Shown: positions 1 through 7,138 of the stretch, one piece after another
How the letters are laid out: each line of letters begins with the position of its first letter
Numbering within the stretch: the first letter of the stretch is position 1
Assembly: GCA_900547745.1 (NCBI GenBank)
Contig: URHT01000019.1
Span: 1-35,442, forward strand
DNA from: an uncultured Eubacteriales bacterium
GTDB taxonomy: Bacteria > Bacillota > Clostridia > Oscillospirales > Oscillospiraceae
Length of the DNA stretch: 35,442 nucleotides
Direction: 5' to 3'
The notes under the pieces: generated by a model
Database searches by the model: none
Seen by the model: only the letters and a program-made list of their open reading frames with translations
Told to the model about the DNA's origin: nothing
Made by a program: the position numbers and the translations under genes

Positions 1-707
1 CCACCGCCGTGGGGGTGGTCGCAGGGGTTCATGACGGAACCGCGGACAGTGGGACGCCAGCCCATGTGGCGCTTGCGGCCAGCCTTACCGATCTGGATGT
101 TCTCGTGCTCCAGATTGCCCACCTGACCGATGCAGGCGGTGCAGTTGGTACGGATGATGCGCACCTCGCCGGAGGGCATACGGATCTGGGCGTTGGCGCC
201 CTCCTTGGCCATCAGCTGGGCGTAGGCGCCGGCGGAGCGAACCAGCTGGGCGCCCTTGCCGGGGTGCAGCTCCACATTGTGGATCACGGTACCCACGGGG
301 ATGTTGGCGATGGGCAGGCAGTTGCCGGGCTTGATGTCGGCAGCGGCGCTGGAGAGCACCTTATCGCCGGCAGTCAGGCCGACGGGCGCGATGATGTAGC
401 GCTTCTCGCCGTCCTCGTACTGCACCAGCGCGATGTTGGCGCTGCGGTTGGGATCGTACTCCAGACGCAGGACGGTGGCTTCCATATCCACCTTGTCGCG
501 CTTGAAGTCGATAATGCGGTACTTGCGCTTCTCGCCGCCGCCGCGATGGCGGACGGTGATGCGGCCGTAGCTGTTGCGACCAGCGTTCTTCTTCAGCACC
601 TCGGTCAGGCTGGCCTCGGGCTTGGCGTGCTTATCGATGCCGTCGAAGCCGGAGACAGTCATGTGCCGGCGGGAAGGGGTGGTCGGCTTAAAAGTTTTGA
701 TAGACAT
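1..707 (-). CDS. rplB: 50S ribosomal protein L2 (5' part; C-terminus outside window)
   Basis: The reverse strand from 707 reads MSIKTFKPTTPSRRHMTVSG and stays open to the window edge, giving about 235 of the usual ~275 residues. L2 binds 23S rRNA and is needed for subunit joining and the peptidyl-transferase centre. The visible part includes RHRGGGEKRKYRIIDFKR near the N-terminus and reaches the hallmark segment GSVMNPCDHPHGG at the edge. The start ATG (705-707) has GGGAG eight bases upstream. It is the fifth gene of the S10 operon, 18 bases after rplW. Identity is certain; only the C-terminal tail is missing. Confidence 0.97.
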   Translation of the reverse strand, partial: MSIKTFKPTTPSRRHMTVSGFDGIDKHAKPEASLTEVLKKNAGRNSYGRITVRHRGGGEKRKYRIIDFKRDKVDMEATVLRLEYDPNRSANIALVQYEDGEKRYIIAPVGLTAGDKVLSSAAADIKPGNCLPIANIPVGTVIHNVELHPGKGAQLVRSAGAYAQLMAKEGANAQIRMPSGEVRIIRTNCTACIGQVGNLEHENIQIGKAGRKRHMGWRPTVRGSVMNPCDHPHGG

Positions 708-725
708 TCTCTACACTCCCTTCTC

Positions 726-1022
726 TTACACCATACCCTCGAAGAACTCGATGGTCTTGGAATCTTCAGTCAGCTGGACGTAAGCCTTTTTCCAGCTCTT
801 GCGCTGGCCGGGACGGCCCGCGCCCATGCGCTTGGTCTTGCCATCGTAGTTGATGGTATTGACCTTGGCGACCTTCACGCCGAAGATCTTCTCCACGGCG
901 TTCTTGATCTCGATCTTGCCGGCGGTGGGAGCCACTTCAAAGACGTACTTCTTTTCGGAAGTAGCGGCCATGGAGCGCTCGGTAATGACCGGACGGATGA
1001 TGATGTCGTATACGTTAGCCAT
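726..1022 (-). CDS. rplW: 50S ribosomal protein L23
   Basis: A 98-residue protein beginning MANVYDIIIRPVITERS, the standard L23 opening, with the conserved basic loop KRMGAGRPGQRKSWKKAYV in the second half. L23 sits at the polypeptide exit tunnel, where trigger factor and SRP dock. The start codon overlaps the rplD stop by one base (TAATG), so translation is probably coupled. Length and gene order (L4-L23-L2) are normal for the S10 operon. Confidence 0.97.
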   Translation of the reverse strand: MANVYDIIIRPVITERSMAATSEKKYVFEVAPTAGKIEIKNAVEKIFGVKVAKVNTINYDGKTKRMGAGRPGQRKSWKKAYVQLTEDSKTIEFFEGMV

Positions 1023-1645
1023 TATGCGAACACCTCCTCGATTACTGCGAGGGCTTCCTTATCCAGCACCAGATACTTGGCGTTCAGAATGTCGTAGACA
1101 TTGATGAGGTTTGCCATGGAAGTAACGACGCCGGGGATGTTGCGGGCGCTCTTGACGACGACCTCGTCCTTGGCGGGGGTGACCACCAGAGACTTGCCAT
1201 CAGCCTTGACGGCGGTCAGGAAAGCGCGGAAGTCCTTGGTCTTGATGCTGTCCATCTTGATGCTGTCGATGACGATGATCTCGCCGGCAGCGGCCTTGGC
1301 GGACAGAGCGGATTTCATAGCCAATCTCTTGACCTTCTTGTTCAGAACGTAAGAGTAGCTGCGGGGCTTGGGGGCGAACACGATGCCGCCGTGCGTCCAC
1401 TGGGGAGCGCGGGTGCTGCCCTGACGGGCGTGACCTGTGCCCTTCTGGCGCCAGGGCTTCTTGCCGCCGCCGGAGACCTCGGCGCGGGTCAGAGCGCTCT
1501 GGGTGCCCTGACGGCAGTTGGCCAGATGGTTCTTCACCACTTCATGGACAACAGCGGTATTCGGCTCGATGCCGAAGATGCCGTCGTTCAGTTCAACAGT
1601 ACCGACCTCGGCGCCGGCCATGTTCAAAACTTTGATGGTAGACAT
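1022..1645 (-). CDS. rplD: 50S ribosomal protein L4
   Basis: A 207-residue protein (MSTIKVLNMAGAEVGTVELN...) with the L4 signature region GGGKKPWRQKGTGHARQGSTRAPQ of the tunnel loop (split here: GGGKKPWRQKGTGHAR then QGSTRAPQWTHGG). I chose the ATG at 1643-1645. An in-frame GTG four codons upstream overlaps the ribosome binding site AAGGAG, which is 11 bases from the chosen ATG. L4 binds 23S rRNA and in enterobacteria represses its own operon; whether it does so here is unknown. It sits 20 bases after rplC and overlaps rplW by one base. Confidence 0.96.
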   Translation of the reverse strand: MSTIKVLNMAGAEVGTVELNDGIFGIEPNTAVVHEVVKNHLANCRQGTQSALTRAEVSGGGKKPWRQKGTGHARQGSTRAPQWTHGGIVFAPKPRSYSYVLNKKVKRLAMKSALSAKAAAGEIIVIDSIKMDSIKTKDFRAFLTAVKADGKSLVVTPAKDEVVVKSARNIPGVVTSMANLINVYDILNAKYLVLDKEALAVIEEVFA

Positions 1646-1665
1646 ATCCTTAAGCACTCCTTTCC

Positions 1666-2385
1666 TTACTTAGTACGGGCGGAAGCCTTCTGCGGGTTAC
1701 GACCGGAAGCCTTCTGCGGGTTGTTGCTGATACCGGTGTCGGCATGCTTGACGCGGTGGGTCTTGACGGTGCTCTTGATGAGGACGAGGCCGCCCTTGGG
1801 GCCGGGAATCGCACCGCGCACGGCGATGAGATTCAGCTCGGGATCGACCTTGACGATGTCCAGGTTCTGGATGGTGACCTGATCGCAGCCCATCTGGCCA
1901 GCGCCGATCTTGCCCTTGAAAATACGGCTGGGATCGGTGGTGGAGCCCATAGAGCCGGCATGACGGTGCACGGGGCCGCCGCCGTGGCTCATGGGAGTAC
2001 GGCCGGCGTTCCAGCGCTTCACGACGCCCTGATAGCCGTGGCCCTTGCTGGTGCCGGTGACATCCACGAAGTCGCCCTCTTTAAAGGTGTCGGCCTTCAC
2101 GATGTCGCCCACGTTCAGCTCGGCGGCGTTCTCCAGGTCAAACTCACGCAGATACTTCTTGGGGGCAACGCCGGCCTTGTTCAGGTGGCCCATCTCGGGC
2201 TTGGTCAGCTTGCGCTCGGGGACATCCTCGAAGCCCAGCTGCACGGCGGCGTAGCCTTCCTTCTCGGCAGTCTTCTTCTGGACGACGGTGCAGGGACCCG
2301 CCTCGATAACGGTGACGGGGATCACCTTGCCGTTTTCGTCGAAGATCTGAGACATACCGACTTTCTTGCCAATGATTGCCTTCAT
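1666..2385 (-). CDS. rplC: 50S ribosomal protein L3
   Basis: A 239-residue protein starting MKAIIGKKVGMSQIFDENGK. It has the L3 core GTSKGHGYQGVVKRWNAGR and MSHGGGPVHRHAGSMGSTTDP in the central loop that approaches the peptidyl-transferase centre, then GKIGAGQMG. Most bacterial L3 proteins have about 205-215 residues. The excess is a C-terminal tail holding two copies of NPQKAS[GA]R made by a 24-bp tandem duplication. The start has AAGGAGG eight bases upstream. An unusually long 175-bp gap separates it from rpsJ. Confidence 0.96.
   Translation of the reverse strand: MKAIIGKKVGMSQIFDENGKVIPVTVIEAGPCTVVQKKTAEKEGYAAVQLGFEDVPERKLTKPEMGHLNKAGVAPKKYLREFDLENAAELNVGDIVKADTFKEGDFVDVTGTSKGHGYQGVVKRWNAGRTPMSHGGGPVHRHAGSMGSTTDPSRIFKGKIGAGQMGCDQVTIQNLDIVKVDPELNLIAVRGAIPGPKGGLVLIKSTVKTHRVKHADTGISNNPQKASGRNPQKASARTK
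1680..1727 (-). repeat. 24-bp tandem duplication in the rplC 3' end
   Basis: Two adjacent 24-bp units (1680-1703 and 1704-1727) share their first 19 bases exactly, CGGAAGCCTTCTGCGGGTT on the plus strand. They encode the consecutive octapeptides NPQKASGR and NPQKASAR of L3. The unit is a multiple of three, so the frame is kept. The near identity at DNA level suggests a recent duplication by slippage. Confidence 0.85.
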
Positions 2386-2410
2386 GTATGATCCTCCTTA
2401 AAGGTTATTG

Positions 2411-2508
2411 GTCGGCATAGTTCAATCTGCATTGGGGTCAGATCGCTTGCTCTGCCGACGTAACCCCCGCCCGCCTCACGCAAGTCGGCGAGCGGTCGGG
2501 TAGCAAGC
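2411..2508 (-). promoter_or_regulatory. Structured rpsJ-rplC intergenic element with alternative pairings
   Basis: In the minus-strand transcript, GCTTGCT (2508-2502) can pair with AGCAAGC (2451-2445), and inside it GCCGAC (2489-2484) can pair with GTCGGC (2459-2454). The same middle segment, extended to GTCGGCA (2459-2453), is also complementary to TGCCGAC (2417-2411), which ends about 15 bases upstream of the rplC ribosome binding site. The two folds exclude each other. I see no T-run, so this is not a simple terminator. The pairings are visible in the sequence; a regulatory role is inference. Confidence 0.4.
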
Positions 2509-2531
2509 AAATTCGTTTGCGGGGATATTAT

Positions 2532-2567
2532 ATAAGGTGGGTTTACAGCATAAGGTGGGTTTACAGC
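2532..2567 (-). repeat. 18-bp tandem duplication over the rpsJ stop codon
   Basis: The plus-strand unit ATAAGGTGGGTTTACAGC occurs twice in a row (2532-2549 and 2550-2567) without mismatch. The right copy contains the rpsJ stop codon; the left copy is a duplicate of the last codons, the stop and 3' flank. The reading frame of rpsJ is unaffected because the first stop is used. Confidence 0.9.
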
Positions 2568-2869
2568 TTGATCTCGATCTCCACACCGGCGGGCAGATCC
2601 AGCGTCATCAGCGCCTCCACAGTCTTGGGGGTGGAGTTGGTGATGTCGATCAGTCTCTTGTGGGTGCGGCGCTCGAACTGCTCACGGCTGTCCTTATACT
2701 TGTGGGTAGCGCGCAGGATGGTGACGATCTCTTTCTTGGTGGGCAGAGGAATGGGGCCGGACACGCTGGCGCCGGTGCGCTTGGCGGTCTCAACGATCTT
2801 CTCTGCGGACTGGTCGATGACCTGATGGTCATAGGCCTTCAGACGAATGCGAATCATTTCTTTTGCCAT
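2561..2869 (-). CDS. rpsJ: 30S ribosomal protein S10
   Basis: A 102-residue protein, MAKEMIRIRLKAYDHQVIDQSAEKIVETAKRTGA..., matching S10 over its whole length (GPIPLPTKKEIVTILRATHKYKDSREQFE, seen as GPIPLPTKKEIVTILR followed by the HKYKDSREQFE loop). S10 is a small-subunit head protein that also serves as the NusE antitermination factor. The ATG at 2867-2869 has GGAGG ten bases upstream. It is the first gene of the S10 operon, behind a long leader. Confidence 0.97.
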   Translation of the reverse strand: MAKEMIRIRLKAYDHQVIDQSAEKIVETAKRTGASVSGPIPLPTKKEIVTILRATHKYKDSREQFERRTHKRLIDITNSTPKTVEALMTLDLPAGVEIEIKL

Positions 2870-3152
2870 TTGGTCTTTTCCTCCATGTTTTCGTACGGTT
2901 TTTTCTGCGTGACCTACTGCCGTACGGCGGGAAATTTCTTATTCACCGTTCCGTGCGTATCATTCCGGCTCACAAGAAACACCGGCTCTTTGGCCGGTGT
3001 CCTTCTGGCGCGGCGATCTACGCCGGCGAACAGAAATCTCTCAGCCGCCCGATTATCGGACATACTCCCCGGAAGTTACCTCCTTTTCGGAGCAATCTCC
3101 CGGTTCATCGCATTGCAAACGCCTCCGGGTGTGTTGTGCCCGTTACGCGCGT
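2870..3152 (-). promoter_or_regulatory. Structured leader of the S10 operon
   Basis: About 280 nt of untranslated RNA are expected between the promoter and rpsJ. Two clear hairpins are visible. The first is an 8-bp stem ACACCGGC/GCCGGTGT (2979-2986 with 2993-3000, loop of six), followed in the transcript by TTTCTTGTG, a weak terminator look-alike. The second is a 7-bp stem of CGTACGG/CCGTACG (2892-2898 with 2920-2926) just before the ribosome binding site. The layout would suit attenuation or protein-mediated autoregulation, but I do not recognise a named leader family. Confidence 0.5.
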
Positions 3153-3159
3153 ACCCACA

Positions 3160-3189
3160 TATAATATAGGAAAACCGGCACGGTGTCAA
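3160..3189 (-). promoter_or_regulatory. Sigma-A promoter of the S10 operon
   Basis: Read on the minus strand, a perfect -35 TTGACA (3189-3184) is followed by TATTAT after 18 bases, or TATATT after 16 bases, in an AT-rich -10 region (3167-3160). It points toward rpsJ, with the start site expected near 3152. Confidence 0.8.
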
Positions 3190-3233
3190 GCGGTTTTTTC
3201 TATTTTGTTCACAAAATTTCTTTGAAATTTTCA

Positions 3234-3362
3234 GTGGTTTTGACAGACGCAGATATTGTGCCGCCGGGCGGGCGCACTCCCCTATCTGGTGGCGCGGCGC
3301 TTCAGCGAATCTGGGAGGAAAAGTACGGGAACATGTCCTGCACCGAATACCGCGAAATATAG
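3234..3362 (+). pseudogene. Possible short ORF or remnant of a lost plus-strand gene
   Basis: One plus-strand frame runs without stop to TAG at 3360-3362 and ends LQRIWEEKYGNMSCTEY plus three residues, with protein-like composition rather than the Arg/Pro/Gly-rich look of shadow frames. The only ATG with a ribosome binding site nearby (3333-3335, GGGAGG upstream) would give nine residues. GTG at 3234 has no ribosome binding site, and the DNA before it is AT-rich and non-coding in appearance. A strong terminator follows at once. It could be the tail of a deleted gene, a very small peptide gene, or chance. Confidence 0.25.
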
Positions 3363-3368
3363 ACGCAT

Positions 3369-3407
3369 AAAAGAGCTGGGAACTGCGGAGCAGTTCCCGG
3401 CTCTTTT
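3369..3407. terminator. Bidirectional terminator after cysS
   Basis: Stem GAGCTGGGAACTGC/GCAGTTCCCGGCTC with a three-base loop and one mismatch, flanked by AAAA on the left and CTTTTTGTTTTT on the right. It ends cysS (minus) and would also stop any plus-strand transcript from 3190-3368. The T-run is better on the plus side. Confidence 0.85.
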
Positions 3408-3417
3408 TGTTTTTGCT

Positions 3418-4866
3418 TTACACGCGCTTCCACTTGGCGCCGTTGGGGATGTCCGTGACCTCAACGCCCTTGGTCTTCAGCTCGTCCCGGATGCGGTCGG
3501 CCTCCGCGAAGTTCTTGGCCTTCTTGGCATCGGCACGGGCGCGGATCAGCGCCTCCACATCGGCATCGGACTCGCCGTCCTCGCTGATGACGGCGAACGC
3601 GCCGGCGGCGGGAGCCGCAGCTGCCTGCTTGGCCCGCAGCTGCGCCGCCTTCTCCAGCAGCTTCAGTCCCAGCACCGTGTCGAAGCTGTCCAGCAGGGCC
3701 AGCTTAGTCTTGTCGTTGGTCTTGGCCTTCAGCACATCGTACAGCACGGTGACGGCCATGGAGGTGTTCAGGTCGTTGTCCATGGCGGCGGTGAACCTGG
3801 CCTTGTACTCGTCAAAGACCGCCTGCTCCACCTCGCCCTCGTCCTTCAGGGCGGCAATGCGGGCCAGCAGCTTGTTGTAGGCCACAGTGGCGTTGTCCAG
3901 ATTCTCCCATGTGAACACCAGGCTCTTGCGGTAGTGGCTCTGCAGGCAGAAGAAACGGTAGGCCAGCGGGTCGTAGCCCTTCTCCTCCAGCAGGGAGACG
4001 GTGAGGAACTCGCCCTTGGACTTGGACATCTTGCCGTGGTCGGTGTTCAGGTGGGCCACATGGCACCAGTGGGGGCACCACGGGTGGCCCAGATAGCTCT
4101 CGGACTGGGCGATCTCGTTGGTGTGGTGGGGGAAGGCGTTGTCCACGCCGCCGCAGTGCAGGTCGAGGTACTCGCCGTTGTACTTCATGGAGATGCCGGA
4201 GCACTCAATGTGCCAGCCGGGATAGCCCACGCCCCACGGAGAGTCCCATTTCAGGGCCTGATCCTCGAACTTGGACTTGGTGAACCACAGCACGAAGTCG
4301 TTCTTGTTGCGCTTGTTGGTGTCCTCCTCCACGCCCTCGCGGACGCCCACAGCCAGATCCTCCTCGTTGTGGTCGTTGAAGATATAGTAGCGCTGCAGCT
4401 TGCTGGTGTCGAAGTACACGTTGCCGCCGGCCACATAGGCGTAGCCGGTGTCGATGAGCTTAGTGATGATCCGGATATAGTCGTCGATCAGGCCGGTGGC
4501 GGGCTGCACCACGTCGGGGCGCTTGATGTTCAGCTTCCGGCAGTCGCTGAAGAACGCATCGGTGTAGTACTGGGCGATCTCCATGACGGACTTGTGCTCA
4601 CGCTTGGCGCCCTTGAGCATTTTGTCCTCACCCTCGTCGGCATCGGAGGTCAGGTGGCCCACATCGGTGATGTTCATGACGCGGTTCACGTCGTAGCCCG
4701 CGTAGCGCAGGTACTTCTCCAGCACGTCCTCCATGATGTAGGAGCGCAGGTTGCCGATGTGGGCGAAGTGGTACACCGTGGGGCCGCAGGTGTACATCTC
4801 CACATGGCCGGGGGTATGGGTCTTGAACTCCTCTTTCTTATGGGTGGCGGAATTATACAGATACAT
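3418..4866 (-). CDS. cysS: Cysteinyl-tRNA synthetase
   Basis: A 482-residue class I aminoacyl-tRNA synthetase that charges tRNA-Cys in the cytoplasm. It starts MYLYNSATHKKEEF, then shows YTCGPTVYHFAHIGNLRSY (first zinc Cys and the HIGH-like motif HIGN, ~residues 25-43), HIECSG, the HHTNEIAQSE region, and KMSKSKGEF (ATP-binding KMSKS loop). The C-terminal DALR/anticodon-binding part ends VEVTDIPNGAKWKRV. The frame is open further upstream, but that part translates the T-box terminator. The ATG at 4864-4866 has AGGAGG six bases upstream and gives the family length. It is expressed alone, under T-box control. Confidence 0.97.
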   Translation of the reverse strand: MYLYNSATHKKEEFKTHTPGHVEMYTCGPTVYHFAHIGNLRSYIMEDVLEKYLRYAGYDVNRVMNITDVGHLTSDADEGEDKMLKGAKREHKSVMEIAQYYTDAFFSDCRKLNIKRPDVVQPATGLIDDYIRIITKLIDTGYAYVAGGNVYFDTSKLQRYYIFNDHNEEDLAVGVREGVEEDTNKRNKNDFVLWFTKSKFEDQALKWDSPWGVGYPGWHIECSGISMKYNGEYLDLHCGGVDNAFPHHTNEIAQSESYLGHPWCPHWCHVAHLNTDHGKMSKSKGEFLTVSLLEEKGYDPLAYRFFCLQSHYRKSLVFTWENLDNATVAYNKLLARIAALKDEGEVEQAVFDEYKARFTAAMDNDLNTSMAVTVLYDVLKAKTNDKTKLALLDSFDTVLGLKLLEKAAQLRAKQAAAAPAAGAFAVISEDGESDADVEALIRARADAKKAKNFAEADRIRDELKTKGVEVTDIPNGAKWKRV

Positions 4867-4904
4867 GATAAACCTCCTATGATTTACATTATTATAATGT
4901 GTGT

Positions 4905-5142
4905 AAAAAAGAACGCCTCCCATGCCCGCAGGCATGAGAGGCGAATAGATACTTCGCGGTTCCACTCTCGTTTATCACTCAGGTACGGCCCATGACGCAG
5001 GCCATGCGGAGGGCATCCACAGCCCCCTCGCTCCCGGACGCACCTTCTGTCCGCACGGGTGAGCGGGCTTGCAGCCGGCGGCCCCCTCTCTCTTGCCCCG
5101 TGGGATGGACATACTCTTTCCGATCAACGCGCTATTCGGTTG
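4905..5142 (-). promoter_or_regulatory. T-box riboswitch (Cys-tRNA sensing) upstream of cysS
   Basis: The minus-strand leader has the T-box sequence as GAGAGTGGAACCGCG (4969-4955). An intrinsic terminator follows: stem CGCCTCTCATGCC/GGCATGGGAGGCG (4943-4931 with 4926-4914) with a six-T run at 4910-4905. Upstream it shows stem I features: AGAGTATGTCC, an AGAGAG segment, the apical GGCTGCAAGCC and the return strand GGACAGAAGG. TGC at 5042-5040, after GAAGG, is the likely Cys specifier codon. By the known mechanism, uncharged tRNA-Cys stabilises the antiterminator and turns cysS on. A 15-bp palindrome (4886-4900) lies between terminator and start codon. Confidence 0.93.
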
Positions 5143-5148
5143 GGTCTT

Positions 5149-5177
5149 ATGGTAGCAGGATTTTGGTTCGGTGTCAA
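5149..5177 (-). promoter_or_regulatory. Promoter of the cysS T-box transcript
   Basis: On the minus strand TTGACA (5177-5172) is followed after 17 bases by TACCAT (5154-5149). It begins one base beyond the pgsA stop codon (5179-5181), so any transcript from pgsA would read into the T-box leader and its terminator. Confidence 0.7.
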
Positions 5178-5178
5178 G

Positions 5179-5703
5179 CTATTTGATGCTCTTGAACACG
5201 TCGGCGTTTTTGGCAAAATACTCAACGCCGGAGTAGACAGTGGTCACCAGGATCACGCCCTGACACACATAGTTGAGTACCTGGGGGATACCCAGCAGGA
5301 TCAGGCAGATGCACACCATAGTGCTGGCGGTCTTGATCTTGCCCGACCAGCCGGCGGCAATGACGCGGCCCTTCTCCACCGCCACAAGGCGCATGCCGGA
5401 CACGGCAAACTCCCGCAGCAGCACGATGGCCAGCACCCACGCGGCGAACGTGCCCTCCTCCACGAACCAGCACAGCGCCGCCATCACAAGGCACTTGTCC
5501 GCCAGCGGATCCATGAATTTCCCGAAATCGGAGATCTGGTTATAGTGGCGGGCGATGTAGCCGTCCAGCAGATCGGTGAGGCAGGCGACGATATAGATGC
5601 CCAGCGCCACATAGCGGCAGCCGGGGAAGCCCCAGTACAGCACCACCAGAAAAACGGGGATCATCAGCACCCGCAGGATCGTCAGTTTGTTCGCGGTCGT
5701 CAT
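5179..5703 (-). CDS. pgsA: CDP-diacylglycerol-glycerol-3-phosphate 3-phosphatidyltransferase
   Basis: A 174-residue multi-spanning membrane protein, MTTANKLTILRVLMIPVFLVV..., with the CDP-alcohol phosphatidyltransferase motif as DLLDGYIARHYNQISDFGK followed by FMDPLADK (residues ~55-81), including all the metal-binding aspartates. It makes phosphatidylglycerol phosphate, the precursor of PG and cardiolipin. The frame is open upstream, but the ATG at 5701-5703 starts the conserved N-terminus and has GAAAGG about 11 bases before it. A weak -10-like TACAAT (5776-5771) lies in the 103-bp gap after rimO. The rimO-pgsA order is common in Firmicutes. Confidence 0.94.
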   Translation of the reverse strand: MTTANKLTILRVLMIPVFLVVLYWGFPGCRYVALGIYIVACLTDLLDGYIARHYNQISDFGKFMDPLADKCLVMAALCWFVEEGTFAAWVLAIVLLREFAVSGMRLVAVEKGRVIAAGWSGKIKTASTMVCICLILLGIPQVLNYVCQGVILVTTVYSGVEYFAKNADVFKSIK

Positions 5704-5806
5704 GTATGTATCAGCCTTTCTTTTTGGTCTTTCCGCGCCTCCGGAGGTCTCCCCGCCGGACGCTGACGGTATTGTAGCACGGGCGGCGGCAAAAGAAAAG
5801 GATTTT

Positions 5807-7126
5807 TTACTCCGCCGCCTCGCCGGTGAGCTCGCCGTCCATGGCGCCGGTGATGCGCACCGGCACGAACTCGCCAGCCTCCACCTCGTGGTCGGCGGTG
5901 AAGTAGATGCGCCCGTCGATGTCGGGGCTTTCCGCATAGCTGCGGCCCACGAACATCATAGCCTGGCTGTCGAACCCGTCGCACAGCACCTCCGTGACGC
6001 CGCCCATGCGGCTGTCGTTGAAGTCATCCATGATGCGGGACTGCACGTCCACCACAAGGTCGGCGCGGCGCTCGGCTTCATCGGTATCCACCCGGTTCAG
6101 CATCTTGGCGGCGGGAGTCCCTTCCTCCGGTGAGTAGGGGAACACGCCGGCCCGTTCGATGCGCACCTCCTGCAAAAATTCGCACAGCTCCTCAAAGGCG
6201 GCTTCGTCCTCATAGGGCAGGCCGGTGATGAGGCTGGTGCGCAGCACCAGGCCAGGGATGCGGGCCCGCAGCTTCCGGAACAGGGCCAGCAGCTCCGCCT
6301 TGTCGCCACGGCGGTTCATGGCCTTGAGCACCTTGTCGTTGCAGTGCTGGATGGGGATATCCAGATAGGGCAGCACCTTGTCCTCGGCGGCGATGGTGTC
6401 GATCAGCTCATCGGTGAACTCGTCGGGATACAGATAGTGCAGACGTATCCAGCGGAAGTCCAGTCTGCACAGCTCCCGCAGCAGCGCCGCCAGCCTCCGC
6501 TCACCGTACAGGTCAATGCCGTAGCGGGTGATGTCCTGGGCGATGACGATGCACTCCTTCACCCCGGCGTCCGCCAGCCGCTTCGCTTCAGCCAGCACGT
6601 CCTCCATGCGGCGGCTGCGGTAGCGGCCCCGCAGGGACGGGATGACGCAGTAGGCGCAGCGGTTGTCGCAGCCCTCGGCGATGCGCAGGTAGGCGTAGTG
6701 CTTGGGGGTGGTCAGCACCCGGTCAAACTCGTCGATCATGCCGTGGATGTCCGCGAAGCGGCAGGGCCGTCCCCCGGCCATCAGCTCCGCCAGCGCCGGC
6801 ACGATCTCGCCGTAGCTGCCGGTACCCATGATGCCGTCCACCTCCGGCAGCTCCGTCAGGATCTCCTGCTGGTAGCGCTGGGTGAGACAGCCCGTGACCA
6901 GAATTTTCCGCACCTGCCCCGCCGCCTTTAGCTCCGCCGCGGAGAGGATGGTGTCAATGGCCTCCTCCTTGGCGCTGTCGATAAAGCCGCAGGTGTTGAT
7001 GACCACCACATCGGCGCCGGCAGGCTCCTCCTGCAGGGTGTGCCCCGCATCGCGGCACAGAGCCATCATCTGCTCGGTATTCACCAGATTCTTGGCACAG
7101 CCAAGTGAAATAAAGGAAATTTTCAC
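5807..7126 (-). CDS. rimO: Ribosomal protein S12 methylthiotransferase RimO
   Basis: A 439-residue radical-SAM enzyme. The N-terminal UPF0004 domain carries the cluster cysteines in SLGCAKNLVNTE, NTCGF and TGCLTQRY; the radical-SAM CxxxCxxC is in EGCDNRCAYCVIPSLRGRYR. The C-terminus (EVLCDGFDSQAMMFVGRSY onward) is a TRAM domain. It adds a methylthio group to the conserved Asp of S12; SLGCAKNLVNTE and the RGRYRSR segment favour RimO over MiaB. The start codon is GTG, with GAGG eight bases upstream, 12 bases after recX. Confidence 0.95.
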   Translation of the reverse strand: MKISFISLGCAKNLVNTEQMMALCRDAGHTLQEEPAGADVVVINTCGFIDSAKEEAIDTILSAAELKAAGQVRKILVTGCLTQRYQQEILTELPEVDGIMGTGSYGEIVPALAELMAGGRPCRFADIHGMIDEFDRVLTTPKHYAYLRIAEGCDNRCAYCVIPSLRGRYRSRRMEDVLAEAKRLADAGVKECIVIAQDITRYGIDLYGERRLAALLRELCRLDFRWIRLHYLYPDEFTDELIDTIAAEDKVLPYLDIPIQHCNDKVLKAMNRRGDKAELLALFRKLRARIPGLVLRTSLITGLPYEDEAAFEELCEFLQEVRIERAGVFPYSPEEGTPAAKMLNRVDTDEAERRADLVVDVQSRIMDDFNDSRMGGVTEVLCDGFDSQAMMFVGRSYAESPDIDGRIYFTADHEVEAGEFVPVRITGAMDGELTGEAAE

Positions 7127-7138
7127 GTTTTGTACCTC

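Noticed and set aside
4867..4965. N-terminal extension of cysS by 33 codons
   Set aside because: The extension translates the T-box terminator and antiterminator; the ATG at 4864-4866 has an ideal ribosome binding site.
3256..4995. Plus-strand open frame of ~580 codons opposite cysS
   Set aside because: It is an antisense shadow of cysS with biased composition; it also runs through two terminators and the T-box.
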